Assembly (NCBI RefSeq): GCF_003286085.1
Contig: NW_020825496.1
Span: 1 to 64,000, forward strand
Length of the DNA stretch: 64,000 nt
Direction of reading: 5' to 3'
From: Drosophila persimilis
Lineage: Eukaryota; Arthropoda; Insecta; Diptera; Drosophilidae
Shown in pieces: positions 9,933 to 23,211 of the stretch. A program made the position numbers and the translations under genes. Positions within the stretch are counted from its first letter, which is position 1. Each line of letters starts with the position of its first letter. The notes below the pieces were generated by a model. The model worked only from the letters and a program-made list of their open reading frames with translations. It had not been told where the DNA came from and searched no databases.

Positions 9933-10079
9933 ATGGATGAAATACAAGAAAAAGGAATCCGGGGGAAAGAAGAAAGGGCAGTCGAAGAAAACAAAGGGGA
10001 AAACGATGGGGAAAATCAAGGAATAATTGCAGGCGGGGAAGAGAATGTGGGAGTGAGAAAAAGTAAGGGAAAACTATGA
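9933..10079 (+). CDS. Small charged ORF, 48 codons (unit 2)
   Basis: This is the same 48-codon ORF as at 5984, ending at the same TGA. No family is recognised and it may not be translated. Confidence 0.25.
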   Translation: MDEIQEKGIRGKEERAVEENKGENDGENQGIIAGGEENVGVRKSKGKL

Positions 10080-11370
10080 ATACCCTTTGAAACGAAAGAA
10101 GAAAACCAGCTCCTTCTCACAGAAGCCGCACTTATTATAGGTTTTCATTATTTGCCTTTGCCTCTTCGCCGAGTAATTAAAATGCAAAGCAAAGTTTAGC
10201 AATTTGAGCCTAATAATAATGGCAGCAGAAGCAGCAGCGAACAGGAGCGGACGGCAGCATAACGGGCGGGAAATCAACAAACAAACAACTAAATGGGGAC
10301 AAACAACAAAATGGTTAGCCCCATTTTGGCACATTTCAACGCATCACTTCCCAGAGATGCCAGACATTGAAACTGTCTTAACGTTTTCAATTTCCGTCTC
10401 AAAGCCGAGAGCAGGGAAGAGAGAGAGAGAGCAGGAAAGAGAGAGGTTGAGAGAGTAAAGTGTGGCAATTGAAAATTGAATGTGTCCCGTCGTCGAAGTG
10501 GACACAGACCCCAAAAACATCATAAAAGCTTAGACCTAGAACCGCATAATGCACTGAGAGAATATTTATGGAGACTACGATATATTTCGATTAACATACA
10601 GGCGATAACGTTACATATCGATAGCCATAAAACGTGAAATATTATTTTGATCAAAACATTATAAATTAAACTTTAAATAATTATTTAAAAATTAAGTAGA
10701 AATACAAATAATTATAATTCATAATATTCTTATTATTATTCCATTGTACTATAAATAAATCTACAAAATATGTACATATAATACGATAATTTTGATCAAA
10801 ACAATTTAAATTGAACTTCATAAATATTTGAGTAATTAATAATAAAAATAGATAATTCTATTATTATTCCATAAAAAAACTGTAAATAAATCTACGGAAT
10901 ATATAAATATTTCCTTAGTTTTCTCCAGGTGTCAACCCCATTCGGATTATATAGATTTATCCACTTCCAAATTTAAGTTTAAGGCAGCAGCAGTTCATGG
11001 GTTAAAGTATCTCTCAAATGCAGCTCATTAAAAATATTTTCAAACTCAAAAATGTCTATAATTTTCGCTTCTTTCGCCATTCCCAGGTTAGACGGCCTAC
11101 ATTATATTGCTAAAAATGTGAATTAATTTGAAGTTGGCGTACATATAACGTAGAGCAATCGATAGTATCGAGCCAAAACGATCTGAATTATGATCACTAG
11201 ATTTAAGAGATATACAAAATAAAACGAATGAGCAAGGAACTACATCGAGCGGATTAAGGAAGGTCTTAATTGGGTAGACGGATTCCACTGGAAAACTGTT
11301 GAAGGGACTTAGCTCGTACAGGTTTTATGAAAAATGTCTAAGATGAGCTCTCTTACCGCATATTTAAAGA

Positions 11371-11571
11371 ATGTTTCAGGAGCCCACCTGTGCTAAGAGT
11401 AAGCCCAAGAAGGCGAGTTGTGGAATGCACAGACGCAAGAAGTCGGCTTGCAAAAAGCGGAAAAGCAGAAGGTCAAAGAAAAGATGCTCAAAGCCACCCT
11501 GCAAGTTTCGCAAATCCCGCAAATCCAACAAGTCAAAGTCCAAGACGATGATCCTCACGAAATTTGGCTAA
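11371..11571 (+). CDS. Protamine-like tail ORF (unit 2)
   Basis: The 66 codons are identical in protein sequence to unit 1, with five cysteines and two dense Lys/Arg blocks. The upstream 48-base exon-1 echo and the TTTCAG site are retained. Confidence 0.6.
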   Translation: MFQEPTCAKSKPKKASCGMHRRKKSACKKRKSRRSKKRCSKPPCKFRKSRKSNKSKSKTMILTKFG

Positions 11572-11707
11572 AAAGAACCAAAGAAAATTACTGTAAATTC
11601 ACACGTGTTGATCCTGGAAGTCGAGTTTTATAGACTGGAATATCCGTATTTCCAAGTTTTTTTCTATAAACAAAATAATTTTATAAATATAAACAATTTT
11701 TATAAAC

Positions 11708-12796
11708 AAACGAGGGGGAACGTTGTGAGTTGCTGCGGACACCGCAACTCTACAGTTATACCCGATACTAAGTCAGTATGGCTCTCCTCCGGCAGCGCCG
11801 CTAATATTAAACGACACGACAAAGAGTGCGTGCGAGAGAGACAGAAAATCAGTCTGTGCGTGACGTCGGGCGCTGCGTAGCCAATGCAAATTGATTTGTT
11901 CCTTTTGGCTACAAAAATTATCTGATCTGATCCAGATTCAGCAATCTGATAGATATGGTCATTATCTATGATTCTGCGTTTTTAGTTTTCTCAAATCTGC
12001 AATATTGTGGATGCAACAGATTTTCGTCCTTTGTGTGGGCGGAAGGGGGTGGGGCGAAATTTTGAGATATACGTTTTATAGTGAGATCTAACAGAAGTGC
12101 GGATACCAAATTTGGTTACTCTAGCTTTAATAGTCTCTGAGATTTGTGAATATCCCAAGATTTGCATTCTTTGCGGGGACGGAAGGGGGTGTGGCGAAAT
12201 TTTGAAACAAACTCGTCTCGGTCCGATATATTTGGAGTGTGGATACCAAATTTGGTTGCTCTAGCTTTTATGGTCTCTGAGATCTAGGCGCTAATGTTTT
12301 ACTCTAAGCAAAGCCGCCTATGCTACGTGTGTGTTAGAGAGAGACAGGGCGAGAAAAAATGAAATTGTTTTCTTGATGCTGGCTATAATAATAATACGAT
12401 CCAATTCAGATTCTGCAGTCTAAAAGATATGGTCATTCTCTACGATTCTGCGTTTTTGGTTTTATCGTATCTTTAAAAATGTGGATGCCACAGATTTTCG
12501 TCCTTTGTGGGGCGGAAGTGGGCGGGGCAAAGTTTTGAAATATTTTTGGAGCAGTGACATATCACAGAAGTCTGGATCCAAAACATCGTTGCTCTAGCTC
12601 TTATAGTCTTTGAGCATTAGGCGCTGAAGGGGACGGACAGACGGACAGACAGACATGGCTCAATCGACTCGGCTATTGATGCTGATCAAGAATATATACA
12701 TTATAGGGTCGGAAACGATTCCTTCTGGACGTTACACACATCCACTTTTACCACAAATCTAATATACCCCAATACTCATTTTGAGTATCGGGTATA
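11708..12796 (-). mobile_element. ISY at the unit 2/3 boundary
   Basis: It has the same ends as 7758-8848. The core is short (GGACGGACAGACGGACAGAC at about 12630) and one AT pair is missing in the following AATATATACA. Confidence 0.85.
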
Positions 12797-13072
12797 AAAA
12801 CGGAGAATCATAGATAACGACCATATCTATCAGATTGCTGAATCTGGATCAGATCAGATAATTTTTGTAGCCAAAAGGAACAAATCAATTTGCAGTGGCT
12901 ACGCAGCGCGTGACATCACGCTCAGACTGATTTTCTGTCTCTCTCGCACGCACTCTTTGTCGTATCGTTTAATATTAGCAGCGTCTGCCGGAGGAAAGCC
13001 ATACTGACTTAGTATCGGGTATAACTGTAGAGTTGCGGTGTCCGCAGCAACTCACAACGTTCCCCCTCGTTT
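12797..13072 (+). mobile_element. ISY-1 3' piece at the unit 2/3 boundary
   Basis: An inverted 275-base piece as at 4900-5175, ending CCCCCTCGTTT. Confidence 0.85.
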
Positions 13073-13144
13073 TAATTTCAAATAATTAGTACTAGTATTT
13101 TTATTGTAATTTTTCCGAATTTTTGTTCTTTATTCTTTGGTTTT

Positions 13145-13337
13145 ATGAAAATTTCTAAGATGAGCTCTGTTACCGCATATTTAAATTACCTGCGGGACAG
13201 CAAACGCCGCAAAGCCGTATGGATCCATATACCACGGGCAGAGGGCGGTACACGTCGCAGCGCAGCGTTGGCTTTCGATCTCCCCAGGCCACAGAGCTCG
13301 GTACCGAGTTCTTTGCGCATTTGAATCCACTAATTAG
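13145..13337 (+). pseudogene. MST-HMG box, frameshifted (unit 3)
   Basis: The frameshift is the same as in units 1 and 2. A G-to-T change (GGCTTTCGATC) alters one residue after the conserved tryptophan in the second half. Confidence 0.65.
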
Positions 13338-13364
13338 TGCCGCAGTTCCCATTCGACGACTACT

Positions 13365-13779
13365 CTAGGCCCCGCGACGCGACCCCCGATCTCCTCCAAT
13401 GTGCTGCTCTAATTGCTCCACGGAGTTGAATTGTTCATCACTACCTCCATCGTTACGAGCACGACGTTGCTTGTGGCGGGCCTTGACCATGGCTGTCTTC
13501 TTAATTGGCTGCTTGATTTGCTCCATGGAGTTTTGCTTGCCGTCTCCAGCGCCTACTTTACGATCGTTTCCGTGCTTATAGCCGTCCTTAATCATGGAAG
13601 CTCGAATTGTCCCACCGAGTTGCACTTTCCGTCTCCACCACCATCGTTGCGACCACGCCCTTGACCATGACAGTTGTCCCAATGTGCTGCTCGTCTCCAG
13701 CTTCTTCGTAACGATCACGCTTTTGTTGTTTTGCGGACACGTTGGCACTGTCGCCAATATCCCGCTCGAAGTGCAACAT
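13365..13779 (-). pseudogene. Broken minus-strand reading frame (unit 3)
   Basis: This is equivalent to 5468-5882 and shares the DEQFNS variant with unit 2. The family is not recognised. Confidence 0.35.
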
Positions 13780-13880
13780 CGACTTTAGCTTGAAGTGGAG
13801 CTCGTTGGCGAACTCGTGATCAGACTTCCGGTTTTAAAATTAAGTTCCTATAAAAATTAAACCAAAATTAAACCAATAAA

Positions 13881-14027
13881 ATGGATGAAATACAAGAAAA
13901 AGGAATCCGGGGGAAAGAAGAAAGGGCAGTCGAAGAAAACAAAGGGGAAAACGATGGGGAAAATCAGGGAATAATTGCAGGCGGGGAAGAGAATGTGGGA
14001 GTGAGAAAAAGTAAGGGAAAACTATGA
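13881..14027 (+). CDS. Small charged ORF, 48 codons (unit 3)
   Basis: The same peptide and stop as unit 1. Function unknown; it may not be translated. Confidence 0.25.
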   Translation: MDEIQEKGIRGKEERAVEENKGENDGENQGIIAGGEENVGVRKSKGKL

Positions 14028-15318
14028 ATACCCTTTGAAACGAAAGAAGAAAACCAGCTCCTTCTCACAGAAGCCGCACTTATTATAGGTTTTCATTATT
14101 TGCCTTTGCCTCTTCGCCGAGTAATTAAAATGCAAAGCAAAGTTTAGCAATTTGAGCCTAATAATAATGGCAGCAGAAGCAGCAGCGAACAGGAGCGGAC
14201 GGCAGCATAACGGGCGGGAAATCAACAAACAAACAACTAAATGGGGACAAACAACAAAATGGTTAGCCCCATTTTGGCACATTTCAACGCATCATTTCCC
14301 AGAGATGCCAGACATTGAAACTGTCTTAACGTTTTCAATTTCCGTCTCAAAGCCGAGAGCAGGGAAGAGAGAGAGAGAGCAGGAAAGAGAGAGGTTGAGA
14401 GAGTAAAGTGTGGCAATTGAAAATTGAATGTGTCCCGTCGTCGAAGTGGACACAGACCCCAAAAACATCATAAAAGCTTAGACCTAGAACCGCATAATGC
14501 ACTGAGAGAATATTTATGGAGACTACGATATATTTCGATTAACATACAGGCGATAACGTTACATATCGATAGCCATAAAACGTGAAATATTATTTTGATC
14601 AAAACATTATAAATTAAACTTTAAATAATTATTTAAAAATTAAGTAGAAATACAAATAATTATAATTCATAATATTCTTATTATTATTCCATTGTACTAT
14701 AAATAAATCTACAAAATATGTACATATAATACGATAATTTTGATCAAAACAATTTAAATTGAACTTCATAAATATTTGAGTAATTAATAATAAAAATAGA
14801 TAATTCTATTATTATTCCATAAAAAAACTGTAAATAAATCTACGGAATATATAAATATTTCCTTAGTTTTCTCCAGGTGTCAACCCCATTCGGATTATAT
14901 AGATTTATCCACTTCCAAATTTAAGTTTAAGGCAGCAGCAGTTCATGGGTTAAAGTATCTCTCAAATGCAGCTCATTAAAAATATTTTCAAACTCAAAAA
15001 TGTCTATAATTTTCGCTTCTTTCGCCATTCCCAGGTTAGACGGCCTACATTATATTGCTAAAAATGTGAATTAATTTGAAGTTGGCGTACATATAACGTA
15101 GAGCAATCGATAGTATCGAGCCAAAACGATCTGAATTATGATCACTAGATTTAAGAGATATACAAAATAAAACGAATGAGCAAGGAACTACATCGAGCGG
15201 ATTAAGGAAGGTCTTAATTGGGTAGACGGATTCCACTGGAAAACTGTTGAAGGGACTTAGCTCGTACAGGTTTTATGAAAAATGTCTAAGATGAGCTCTC
15301 TTACCGCATATTTAAAGA

Positions 15319-15519
15319 ATGTTTCAGGAGCCCACCTGTGCTAAGAGTAAGCCCAAGAAGGCGAGTTGTGGAATGCACAGACGCAAGAAGTCGGCTTGCA
15401 AAAAGCGGAAAAGCAGAAGGTCCAAGAAAAGATGCTCAAAGCCACCCTGCAAGTTTCGCAAATCCCGCAAATCCAACAAGTCAAAGTCCAAGACGATGAT
15501 CCTCACGAAATTTGGCTAA
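15319..15519 (+). CDS. Protamine-like tail ORF (unit 3)
   Basis: The 66-residue protein is the same. It differs from units 1-2 by a silent TCA-to-TCC serine change, which units 4 and 5 share. Confidence 0.6.
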   Translation: MFQEPTCAKSKPKKASCGMHRRKKSACKKRKSRRSKKRCSKPPCKFRKSRKSNKSKSKTMILTKFG

Positions 15520-15655
15520 AAAGAACCAAAGAAAATTACTGTAAATTCACACGTGTTGATCCTGGAAGTCGAGTTTTATAGACTGGAATATCCGTATTTC
15601 CAAGTTTTTTTCTATAAACAAAATAATTTTATAAATATAAACAATTTTTATAAAC

Positions 15656-16746
15656 AAACGAGGGGGAACGTTGTGAGTTGCTGCGGACACCGCAACTCTA
15701 CAGTTATACCCGATACTAAGTCAGTATGGCTCTCCTCCGGCAGCGCCGCTAATATTAAACGACACGACAAAGAGTGCGTGCGAGAGAGACAGAAAATCAG
15801 TCTGTGCGTGACGTCGGGCGCTGCGTAGCCAATGCAAATTGATTTGTTCCTTTTGGCTACAAAAATTATCTGATCTGATCCAGATTCAGCAATCTGATAG
15901 ATATGGTCATTATCTATGATTCTGCGTTTTTAGTTTTCTCAAATCTGCAATATTGTGGATGCAACAGATTTTCGTCCTTTGTGTGGGCGGAAGGGGGTGG
16001 GGCGAAATTTTGAGATATACGTTTTATAGTGAGATCTAACAGAAGTGCGGATACCAAATTTGGTTACTCTAGCTTTAATAGTCTCTGAGATTTGTGAATA
16101 TCCCAAGATTTGCATTCTTTGCGGGGACGGAAGGGGGTGTGGCGAAATTTTGAAACAAACTCGTCTCGGTCCGATATATTTGGAGTGTGGATACCAAATT
16201 TGGTTGCTCTAGCTTTTATGGTCTCTGAGATCTAGGCGCTAATGTTTTACTCTAAGCAAAGCCGCCTATGCTACGTGTGTGTTAGAGAGAGACAGGGCGA
16301 GAAAAAATGAAATTGTTTTCTTGATGCTGGCTATAATAATAATACGATCCAATTCAGATTCTGCAGTCTAAAAGATATGGTCATTCTCTACGATTCTGCG
16401 TTTTTGGTTTTATCGTATCTTTAAAAATGTGGATGCCACAGATTTTCGTCCTTTGTGGGGCGGAAGTGGGCGGGGCAAAGTTTTGAAATATTTTTTGAGC
16501 AGTGACATATCACAGAAGTCTGGATCCAAAACATCGTTGCTCTAGCTCTTATAGTCTTTGAGCATTAGGCGCTGAAGGGGACGGACAGACGGACAGACAG
16601 ACATGGCTCAATCGACTCGGCTATTGATGCTGATCAAGAATATATATACATTATAGGGTCGGAAACGATTCCTTCTGGACGTTACACACATCCACTTTTA
16701 CCACAAATCTAATATACCCCAATACTCATTTTGAGTATCGGGTATA
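15656..16746 (-). mobile_element. ISY at the unit 3/4 boundary
   Basis: It has the same ends and GA-rich stretch as 7758-8848, with a short tetranucleotide core near 16582-16600. Confidence 0.85.
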
Positions 16747-17022
16747 AAAACGGAGAATCATAGATAACGACCATATCTATCAGATTGCTGAATCTGGATC
16801 AGATCAGATAATTTTTGTAGCCAAAAGGAACAAATCAATTTGCAGTGGCTACGCAGCGCGTGACATCACGCTCAGACTGATTTTCTGTCTCTCTCGCACG
16901 CACTCTTTGTCGTATCGTTTAATATTAGCAGCGTCTGCCGGAGGAAAGCCATACTGACTTAGTATCGGGTATAACTGTAGAGTTGCGGTGTCCGCAGCAA
17001 CTCACAACGTTCCCCCTCGTTT
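16747..17022 (+). mobile_element. ISY-1 3' piece at the unit 3/4 boundary
   Basis: An inverted 275-base piece as at 4900-5175. Confidence 0.85.
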
Positions 17023-17095
17023 TAATTTCAAATAATTAGTACTAGTATTTTTATTGTAATTTTTTCCGAATTTTTGTTCTTTATTCTTTGGTTTT

Positions 17096-17320
17096 ATGAA
17101 AATTTCTAAGATGAGCTCTGTTACCGCATATTTAAATTACCTGCGGGACAGCAAAACGCCGCAAAGCCGTATGGATCCATATACCACGGGCAGAGGGCGG
17201 TACACGTCGCAGCGCAGCGTTGGCTTGCGATCTCCCCAGGCCACAGAGCTCGGTACCGAGTTCTTTGCGCATTTGAATCCACTAATTAGTGCCGCAGTTC
17301 CCATTCGACGACTACTCTAG
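17096..17320 (+). pseudogene. MST-HMG box with a second frameshift (unit 4)
   Basis: This unit has a further A in the same run (AGCAAAACGCC), so frame 1 continues as a 74-codon ORF ending …VPIRRLL at 17320. That continuation has no HMG character. The true second half (AAQRW…RARYR) lies in the third frame, ending at 17289. The length of this A run differs among units, so assembly error at the homopolymer must be considered. Confidence 0.6.
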
Positions 17321-17731
17321 GCCCCGCGACGCGACCCCCGATCTCCTCCAATGTGCTGCTCTAATTGCTCCACGGAGTTGAATTGTCCATCACTACCTCC
17401 ATCGTTACGAGCACGACGTTGCTTGTGGCGGGCCTTGACCATGGCTGTCTTCTTAATTGGCTGCTTGATTTGCTCCATGGAGTTTTGCTTGCCGTCTCCA
17501 GCGCCTACTTTACGATCGTTTCCGTGCTTATAGCCGTCCTTAATCATGGAAGCTCGAATTGTCCCACCGAGTTGCACTTTCCGTCTCCACCACCATCGTT
17601 GCGACCACGCCCTTGACCATGACAGTTGTCCCAATGTGCTGCTCGTCTCCAGCTTCTTCGTAACGATCACGCTTTTGTTGTTTTGCGGACACGTTGGCAC
17701 TGTCGCCAATATCCCGCTCGAAGTGCAACAT
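17317..17731 (-). pseudogene. Broken minus-strand reading frame (unit 4)
   Basis: This is equivalent to 5468-5882, with the DGQFNS form as in unit 1. The family is not recognised. Confidence 0.35.
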
Positions 17732-17832
17732 CGACTTTAGCTTGAAGTGGAGCTCGTTGGCGAACTCGTGATCAGACTTCCGGTTTTAAAATTAAGTTCC
17801 TATAAAAATTAAACCAAAATTAAACCAATAAA

Positions 17833-17979
17833 ATGGATGAAATACAAGAAAAAGGAATCCGGGGGAAAGAAGAAAGGGCAGTCGAAGAAAACAAAGGGGA
17901 AAACGATGGGGAAAATCAGGGAATAATTGCAGGCGGGGAAGAGAATGTGGGAGTGAGAAAAAGTAAGGGAAAACTATGA
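17833..17979 (+). CDS. Small charged ORF, 48 codons (unit 4)
   Basis: The same 48-codon ORF as unit 1. Function unknown. Confidence 0.25.
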   Translation: MDEIQEKGIRGKEERAVEENKGENDGENQGIIAGGEENVGVRKSKGKL

Positions 17980-19270
17980 ATACCCTTTGAAACGAAAGAA
18001 GAAAACCAGCTCCTTCTCACAGAAGCCGCACTTATTATAGGCTTTCATTATTTGCCTTTGCCTCTTCGCCGAGTAATTAAAATGCAAAGCAAAGTTTAGC
18101 AATTTGAGCCTAATAATAATGGCAGCAGAAGCAGCAGCGAACAGGAGCGGACGGCAGCATAACGGGCGGGAAATCAACAAACAAACAACTAAATGGGGAC
18201 AAACAACAAAATGGTTAGCCCCATTTTGGCACATTTCAACGCATCATTTCCCAGAGATGCCAGACATTGAAACTGTCTTAACGTTTTCAATTTCCGTCTC
18301 AAAGCCGAGAGCAGGGAAGAGAGAGAGAGAGCAGGAAAGAGAGAGGTTGAGAGAGTAAAGTGTGGCAATTGAAAATTGAATGTGTCCCGTCGTCGAAGTG
18401 GACACAGACCCCAAAAACATCATAAAAGCTTAGACCTAGAACCGCATAATGCACTGAGAGAATATTTATGGAGACTACGATATATTTCGATTAACATACA
18501 GGCGATAACGTTACATATCGATAGCCATAAAACGTGAAATATTATTTTGATCAAAACATTATAAATTAAACTTTAAATAATTATTTAAAAATTAAGTAGA
18601 AATACAAATAATTATAATTCATAATATTCTTATTATTATTCCATTGTACTATAAATAAATCTACAAAATATGTACATATAATACGATAATTTTGATCAAA
18701 ACAATTTAAATTGAACTTCATAAATATTTGAGTAATTAATAATAAAAATAGATAATTCTATTATTATTCCATAAAAAAACTGTAAATAAATCTACGGAAT
18801 ATATAAATATTTCCTTAGTTTTCTCCAGGTGTCAACCCCATTCGGATTATATAGATTTATCCACTTCCAAATTTAAGTTTAAGGCAGCAGCAGTTCATGG
18901 GTTAAAGTATCTCTCAAATGCAGCTCATTAAAAATATTTTCAAACTCAAAAATGTCTATAATTTTCGCTTCTTTCGCCATTCCCAGGTTAGACGGCCTAC
19001 ATTATATTGCTAAAAATGTGAATTAATTTGAAGTTGGCGTACATATAACGTAGAGCAATCGATAGTATCGAGCCAAAACGATCTGAATTATGATCACTAG
19101 ATTTAAGAGATATACAAAATAAAACGAATGAGCAAGGAACTACATCGAGCGGATTAAGGAAGGTCTTAATTGGGTAGACGGATTCCACTGGAAAACTGTT
19201 GAAGGGACTTAGCTCGTACAGGTTTTATGAAAAATGTCTAAGATGAGCTCTCTTACCGCATATTTAAAGA

Positions 19271-19471
19271 ATGTTTCAGGAGCCCACCTGTGCTAAGAGT
19301 AAGCCCAAGAAGGCGAGTTGTGGAATGCACAGACGCAAGAAGTCGGCTTGCAAAAAGCGGAAAAGCAGAAGGTCCAAGAAAAGATGCTCAAAGCCACCCT
19401 GCAAGTTTCGCAAATCCCGCAAATCCAACAAGTCAAAGTCCAAGACGATGATCCTCACGAAATTTGGCTAA
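19271..19471 (+). CDS. Protamine-like tail ORF (unit 4)
   Basis: The same 66-residue protein as unit 1, with the silent TCC variant. Five cysteines are retained. Confidence 0.6.
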   Translation: MFQEPTCAKSKPKKASCGMHRRKKSACKKRKSRRSKKRCSKPPCKFRKSRKSNKSKSKTMILTKFG

Positions 19472-19607
19472 AAAGAACCAAAGAAAATTACTGTAAATTC
19501 ACACGTGTTGATCCTGGAAGTCGAGTTTTATAGACTGGAATATCCGTATTTCCAAGTTTTTTTGTATAAACAAAATAATTTTATAAAAGTAAACAATTTT
19601 TATAAAC

Positions 19608-20691
19608 AAACGAGGGGGAACGTTGTGAGTTGCTGCGGACACCGCAACTCTACAGTTATACCCGATACTAAGTCAGTATGGCTCTCCTCCGGCAGCGCCG
19701 CTAATATTAAACGACACGACAAAGAGTGCGTGCGAGAGAGACAGAAAATCAGTCTGTGCGTGACGTCGGGCGCTGCGTAGCCAATGCAAATTGATTTGTT
19801 CCTTTTGGCTACAAAAATTATCTGATCTGATCCAGATTCAGCAATCTGATAGATATGGTCATTATCTATGATTCTGCGTTTTTAGTTTTCTCAAATCTGC
19901 AATATTGTGGATGCAACAGATTTTCGTCCTTTGTGTGGGCGGAAGGGGGTGGGGCGAAATTTTGAGATATACGTTTTATAGTGAGATCTAACAGAAGTGC
20001 GGATACCAAATTTGGTTACTCTAGCTTTAATAGTCTCTGAGATTTGTGAATATCCCAAGATTTGCATTCTTTGCGGGGGCGGAAGGGGGTGTGGCGAAAT
20101 TTTGAAACAAACTCGTCTCGGTCCGATATATTTGGAGTGTGGATACCAAATTTGGTTGCTCTAGCTTTTATGGTCTCTGAGATCTAGGCGCTAATGTTTT
20201 ACTCTAAGCAAAGCCGCCTATGCTACGTGTGTGTTAGAGAGAGACAGGGCGAGAAAAAATGAAATTGTTTTCTTGATGCTGGCTATAATAATAATACGAT
20301 CCAATTCAGATTCCGCAGTCTAAAAGATATGGTCATTCTCTACGATTCTGCGTTTTTGGTTTTATCGTATCTTTAAAAATGTGGATGCCACAGATTTTCG
20401 TCCTTTGTGGGGGCGGAAGTGGGCGGGGCAAAGTTTTGAAATATTTTTGGAGCAGTGACATATCACAGAAGTCTGGATCCAAAACATCGTTGCTCTAGCT
20501 CTTATAGTCTTTGAGCATTAGGCGCTGAAGGGGACGGACAGACAGACATGGCTCAATCGACTCGGCTATTGATGCTGATCAAGAATATATATACATTATA
20601 GGGTCGGAAACGATTCCTTCTGGACGTTACACACATCCACTTTTACCACAAATCTAATATACCCCAATACTCATTTTGAGTATCGGGTATA
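19608..20691 (-). mobile_element. ISY at the unit 4/5 boundary
   Basis: The tetranucleotide core is the shortest in the array (GGACGGACAGACAGACATGG near 20533). Otherwise it is as the other boundary copies. Confidence 0.85.
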
Positions 20692-20965
20692 AAAACGGAG
20701 AATCATAGATAACGACCATATCTATCAGATTGCTGAATCTGGATCAGATCAGATAATTTTTGTAGCCAAAAGGAACAAATCAATTTGCAGTGGCTACGCA
20801 GCGCGTGACATCACGCTCAGACTGATTTTCTGTCTCTCGCACGCACTCTTTGTCGTATCGTTTAATATTAGCAGCGTCTGCCGGAGGAAAGCCATACTGA
20901 CTTAGTATCGGGTATAACTGTAGAGTTGCGGTGTCCGCAGCAACTCACAACGTTCCCCCTCGTTT
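20692..20965 (+). mobile_element. ISY-1 3' piece at the unit 4/5 boundary
   Basis: The inverted piece is two bases shorter (one TC pair lost in TCTCTCTC). Confidence 0.85.
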
Positions 20966-21037
20966 TAATTTCAAATAATTAGTACTAGTATTTTTATTGT
21001 AATTTTTCCGAATTTTTGTTCTTTATTCTTTGGTTTT

Positions 21038-21230
21038 ATGAAAATTTCTAAGATGAGCTCTGTTACCGCATATTTAAATTACCTGCGGGACAGCAAACGC
21101 CGCAAAGCCGTATGGATCCATATACCACGGGCAGAGGGCGGTACACGTCGCAGCGCAGCGTTGGCTTGCGATCTCCCCAGGCCACAGAGCTCGGTACCGA
21201 GTTCTTTGTGCATTTGAATCCACTAATTAG
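21038..21230 (+). pseudogene. MST-HMG box, frameshifted (unit 5)
   Basis: The same single extra A as units 1-3. A C-to-T change (TTTGTGCATTTGA) alters frame 1 near its stop at 21217. The second half ends at 21230. Confidence 0.65.
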
Positions 21231-21257
21231 TGCCGCAGTTCCCATTCGACGACTACT

Positions 21258-21672
21258 CTAGGCCCCGCGACGCGACCCCCGATCTCCTCCAATGTGCTGC
21301 TCTAATTGCTCCACGGAGTTGAATTGTCCATCACTACCTCCATCGTTACGAGCACGACGTTGCTTGTGGCGGGCCTTGACCATGGCTGTCTTCTTAATTG
21401 GCTGCTTGATTTGCTCCATGGAGTTTTGCTTGCCGTCTCCAGCGCCTACTTTACGATCGTTTCCGTGCTTATAGCCGTCCTTAATCATGGAAGCTCGAAT
21501 TGTCCCACCGAGTTGCACTTTCCGTCTCCACCACCATCGTTGCGACCACGCCCTTGACCATGACAGTTGTCCCAATGTGCTGCTCGTCTCCAGCTTCTTC
21601 GTAACGATCACGCTTTTGTTGTTTTGCGGACACGTTGGCACTGTCGCCAATATCCCGCTCGAAGTGCAACAT
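21258..21672 (-). pseudogene. Broken minus-strand reading frame (unit 5)
   Basis: This is equivalent to 5468-5882, in the DGQFNS form. The family is not recognised. Confidence 0.35.
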
Positions 21673-21773
21673 CGACTTTAGCTTGAAGTGGAGCTCGTTG
21701 GCGAACTCGTGATCAGACTTCCGGTTTTAAAATTAAGTTCCTATAAAAATTAAACCAAAATTAAACCAATAAA

Positions 21774-21920
21774 ATGGATGAAATACAAGAAAAAGGAATC
21801 CGGGGGAAAGAAGAAAGGGCAGTCGAAGAAAACAAAGGGGAAAACGATGGGGAAAATCAGGGAATAATTGCAGGCGGGGAAGAGAATGTGGGAGTGAGAA
21901 AAAGTAAGGGAAAACTATGA
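21774..21920 (+). CDS. Small charged ORF, 48 codons (unit 5)
   Basis: The same ORF and TGA as unit 1. Function unknown. Confidence 0.25.
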   Translation: MDEIQEKGIRGKEERAVEENKGENDGENQGIIAGGEENVGVRKSKGKL

Positions 21921-23211
21921 ATACCCTTTGAAACGAAAGAAGAAAACCAGCTCCTTCTCACAGAAGCCGCACTTATTATAGGCTTTCATTATTTGCCTTT
22001 GCCTCTTCGCCGAGTAATTAAAATGCAAAGCAAAGTTTAGCAATTTGAGCCTAATAATAATGGCAGCAGAAGCAGCAGCGAACAGGAGCGGACGGCAGCA
22101 TAACGGGCGGGAAATCAACAAACAAACAACTAAATGGGGACAAACAACAAAATGGTTAGCCCCATTTTGGCACATTTCAACGCATCATTTCCCAGAGATG
22201 CCAGACATTGAAACTGTCTTAACGTTTTCAATTTCCGTCTCAAAGCCGAGAGCAGGGAAGAGAGAGAGAGAGCAGGAAAGAGAGAGGTTGAGAGAGTAAA
22301 GTGTGGTAATTGAAAATTGAATGTGTCCCGTCGTCGAAGTGGACACAGACCCCAAAAACATCATAAAAGCTTAGACCTAGAACCGCATAATGCACTGAGA
22401 GAATATTTATGGAGACTACGATATATTTCGATTAACATACAGGCGATAACGTTACATATCGATAGCCATAAAACGTGAAATATTATTTTGATCAAAACAT
22501 TATAAATTAAACTTTAAATAATTATTTAAAAATTAAGTAGAAATACAAATAATTATAATTCATAATATTCTTATTATTATTCCATTGTACTATAAATAAA
22601 TCTACAAAATATGTACATATAATACGATAATTTTGATCAAAACAATTTAAATTGAACTTCATAAATATTTGAGTAATTAATAATAAAAATAGATAATTCT
22701 ATTATTATTCCATAAAAAAACTGTAAATAAATCTACGGAATATATAAATATTTCCTTAGTTTTCTCCAGGTGTCAACCCCATTCGGATTATATAGATTTA
22801 TCCACTTCCAAATTTAAGTTTAAGGCAGCAGCAGTTCATGGGTTAAAGTATCTCTCAAATGCAGCTCATTAAAAATATTTTCAAACTCAAAAATGTCTAT
22901 AATTTTCGCTTCTTTCGCCATTCCCAGGTTAGACGGCCTACATTATATTGCTAAAAATGTGAATTAATTTGAAGTTGGCGTACATATAACGTAGAGCAAT
23001 CGATAGTATCGAGCCAAAACGATCTGAATTATGATCACTAGATTTAAGAGATATACAAAATAAAACGAATGAGCAAGGAACTACATCGAGCGGATTAAGG
23101 AAGGTCTTAATTGGGTAGACGGATTCCACTGGAAAACTGTTGAAGGGACTTAGCTCGTACAGGTTTTATGAAAAATGTCTAAGATGAGCTCTCTTACCGC
23201 ATATTTAAAGA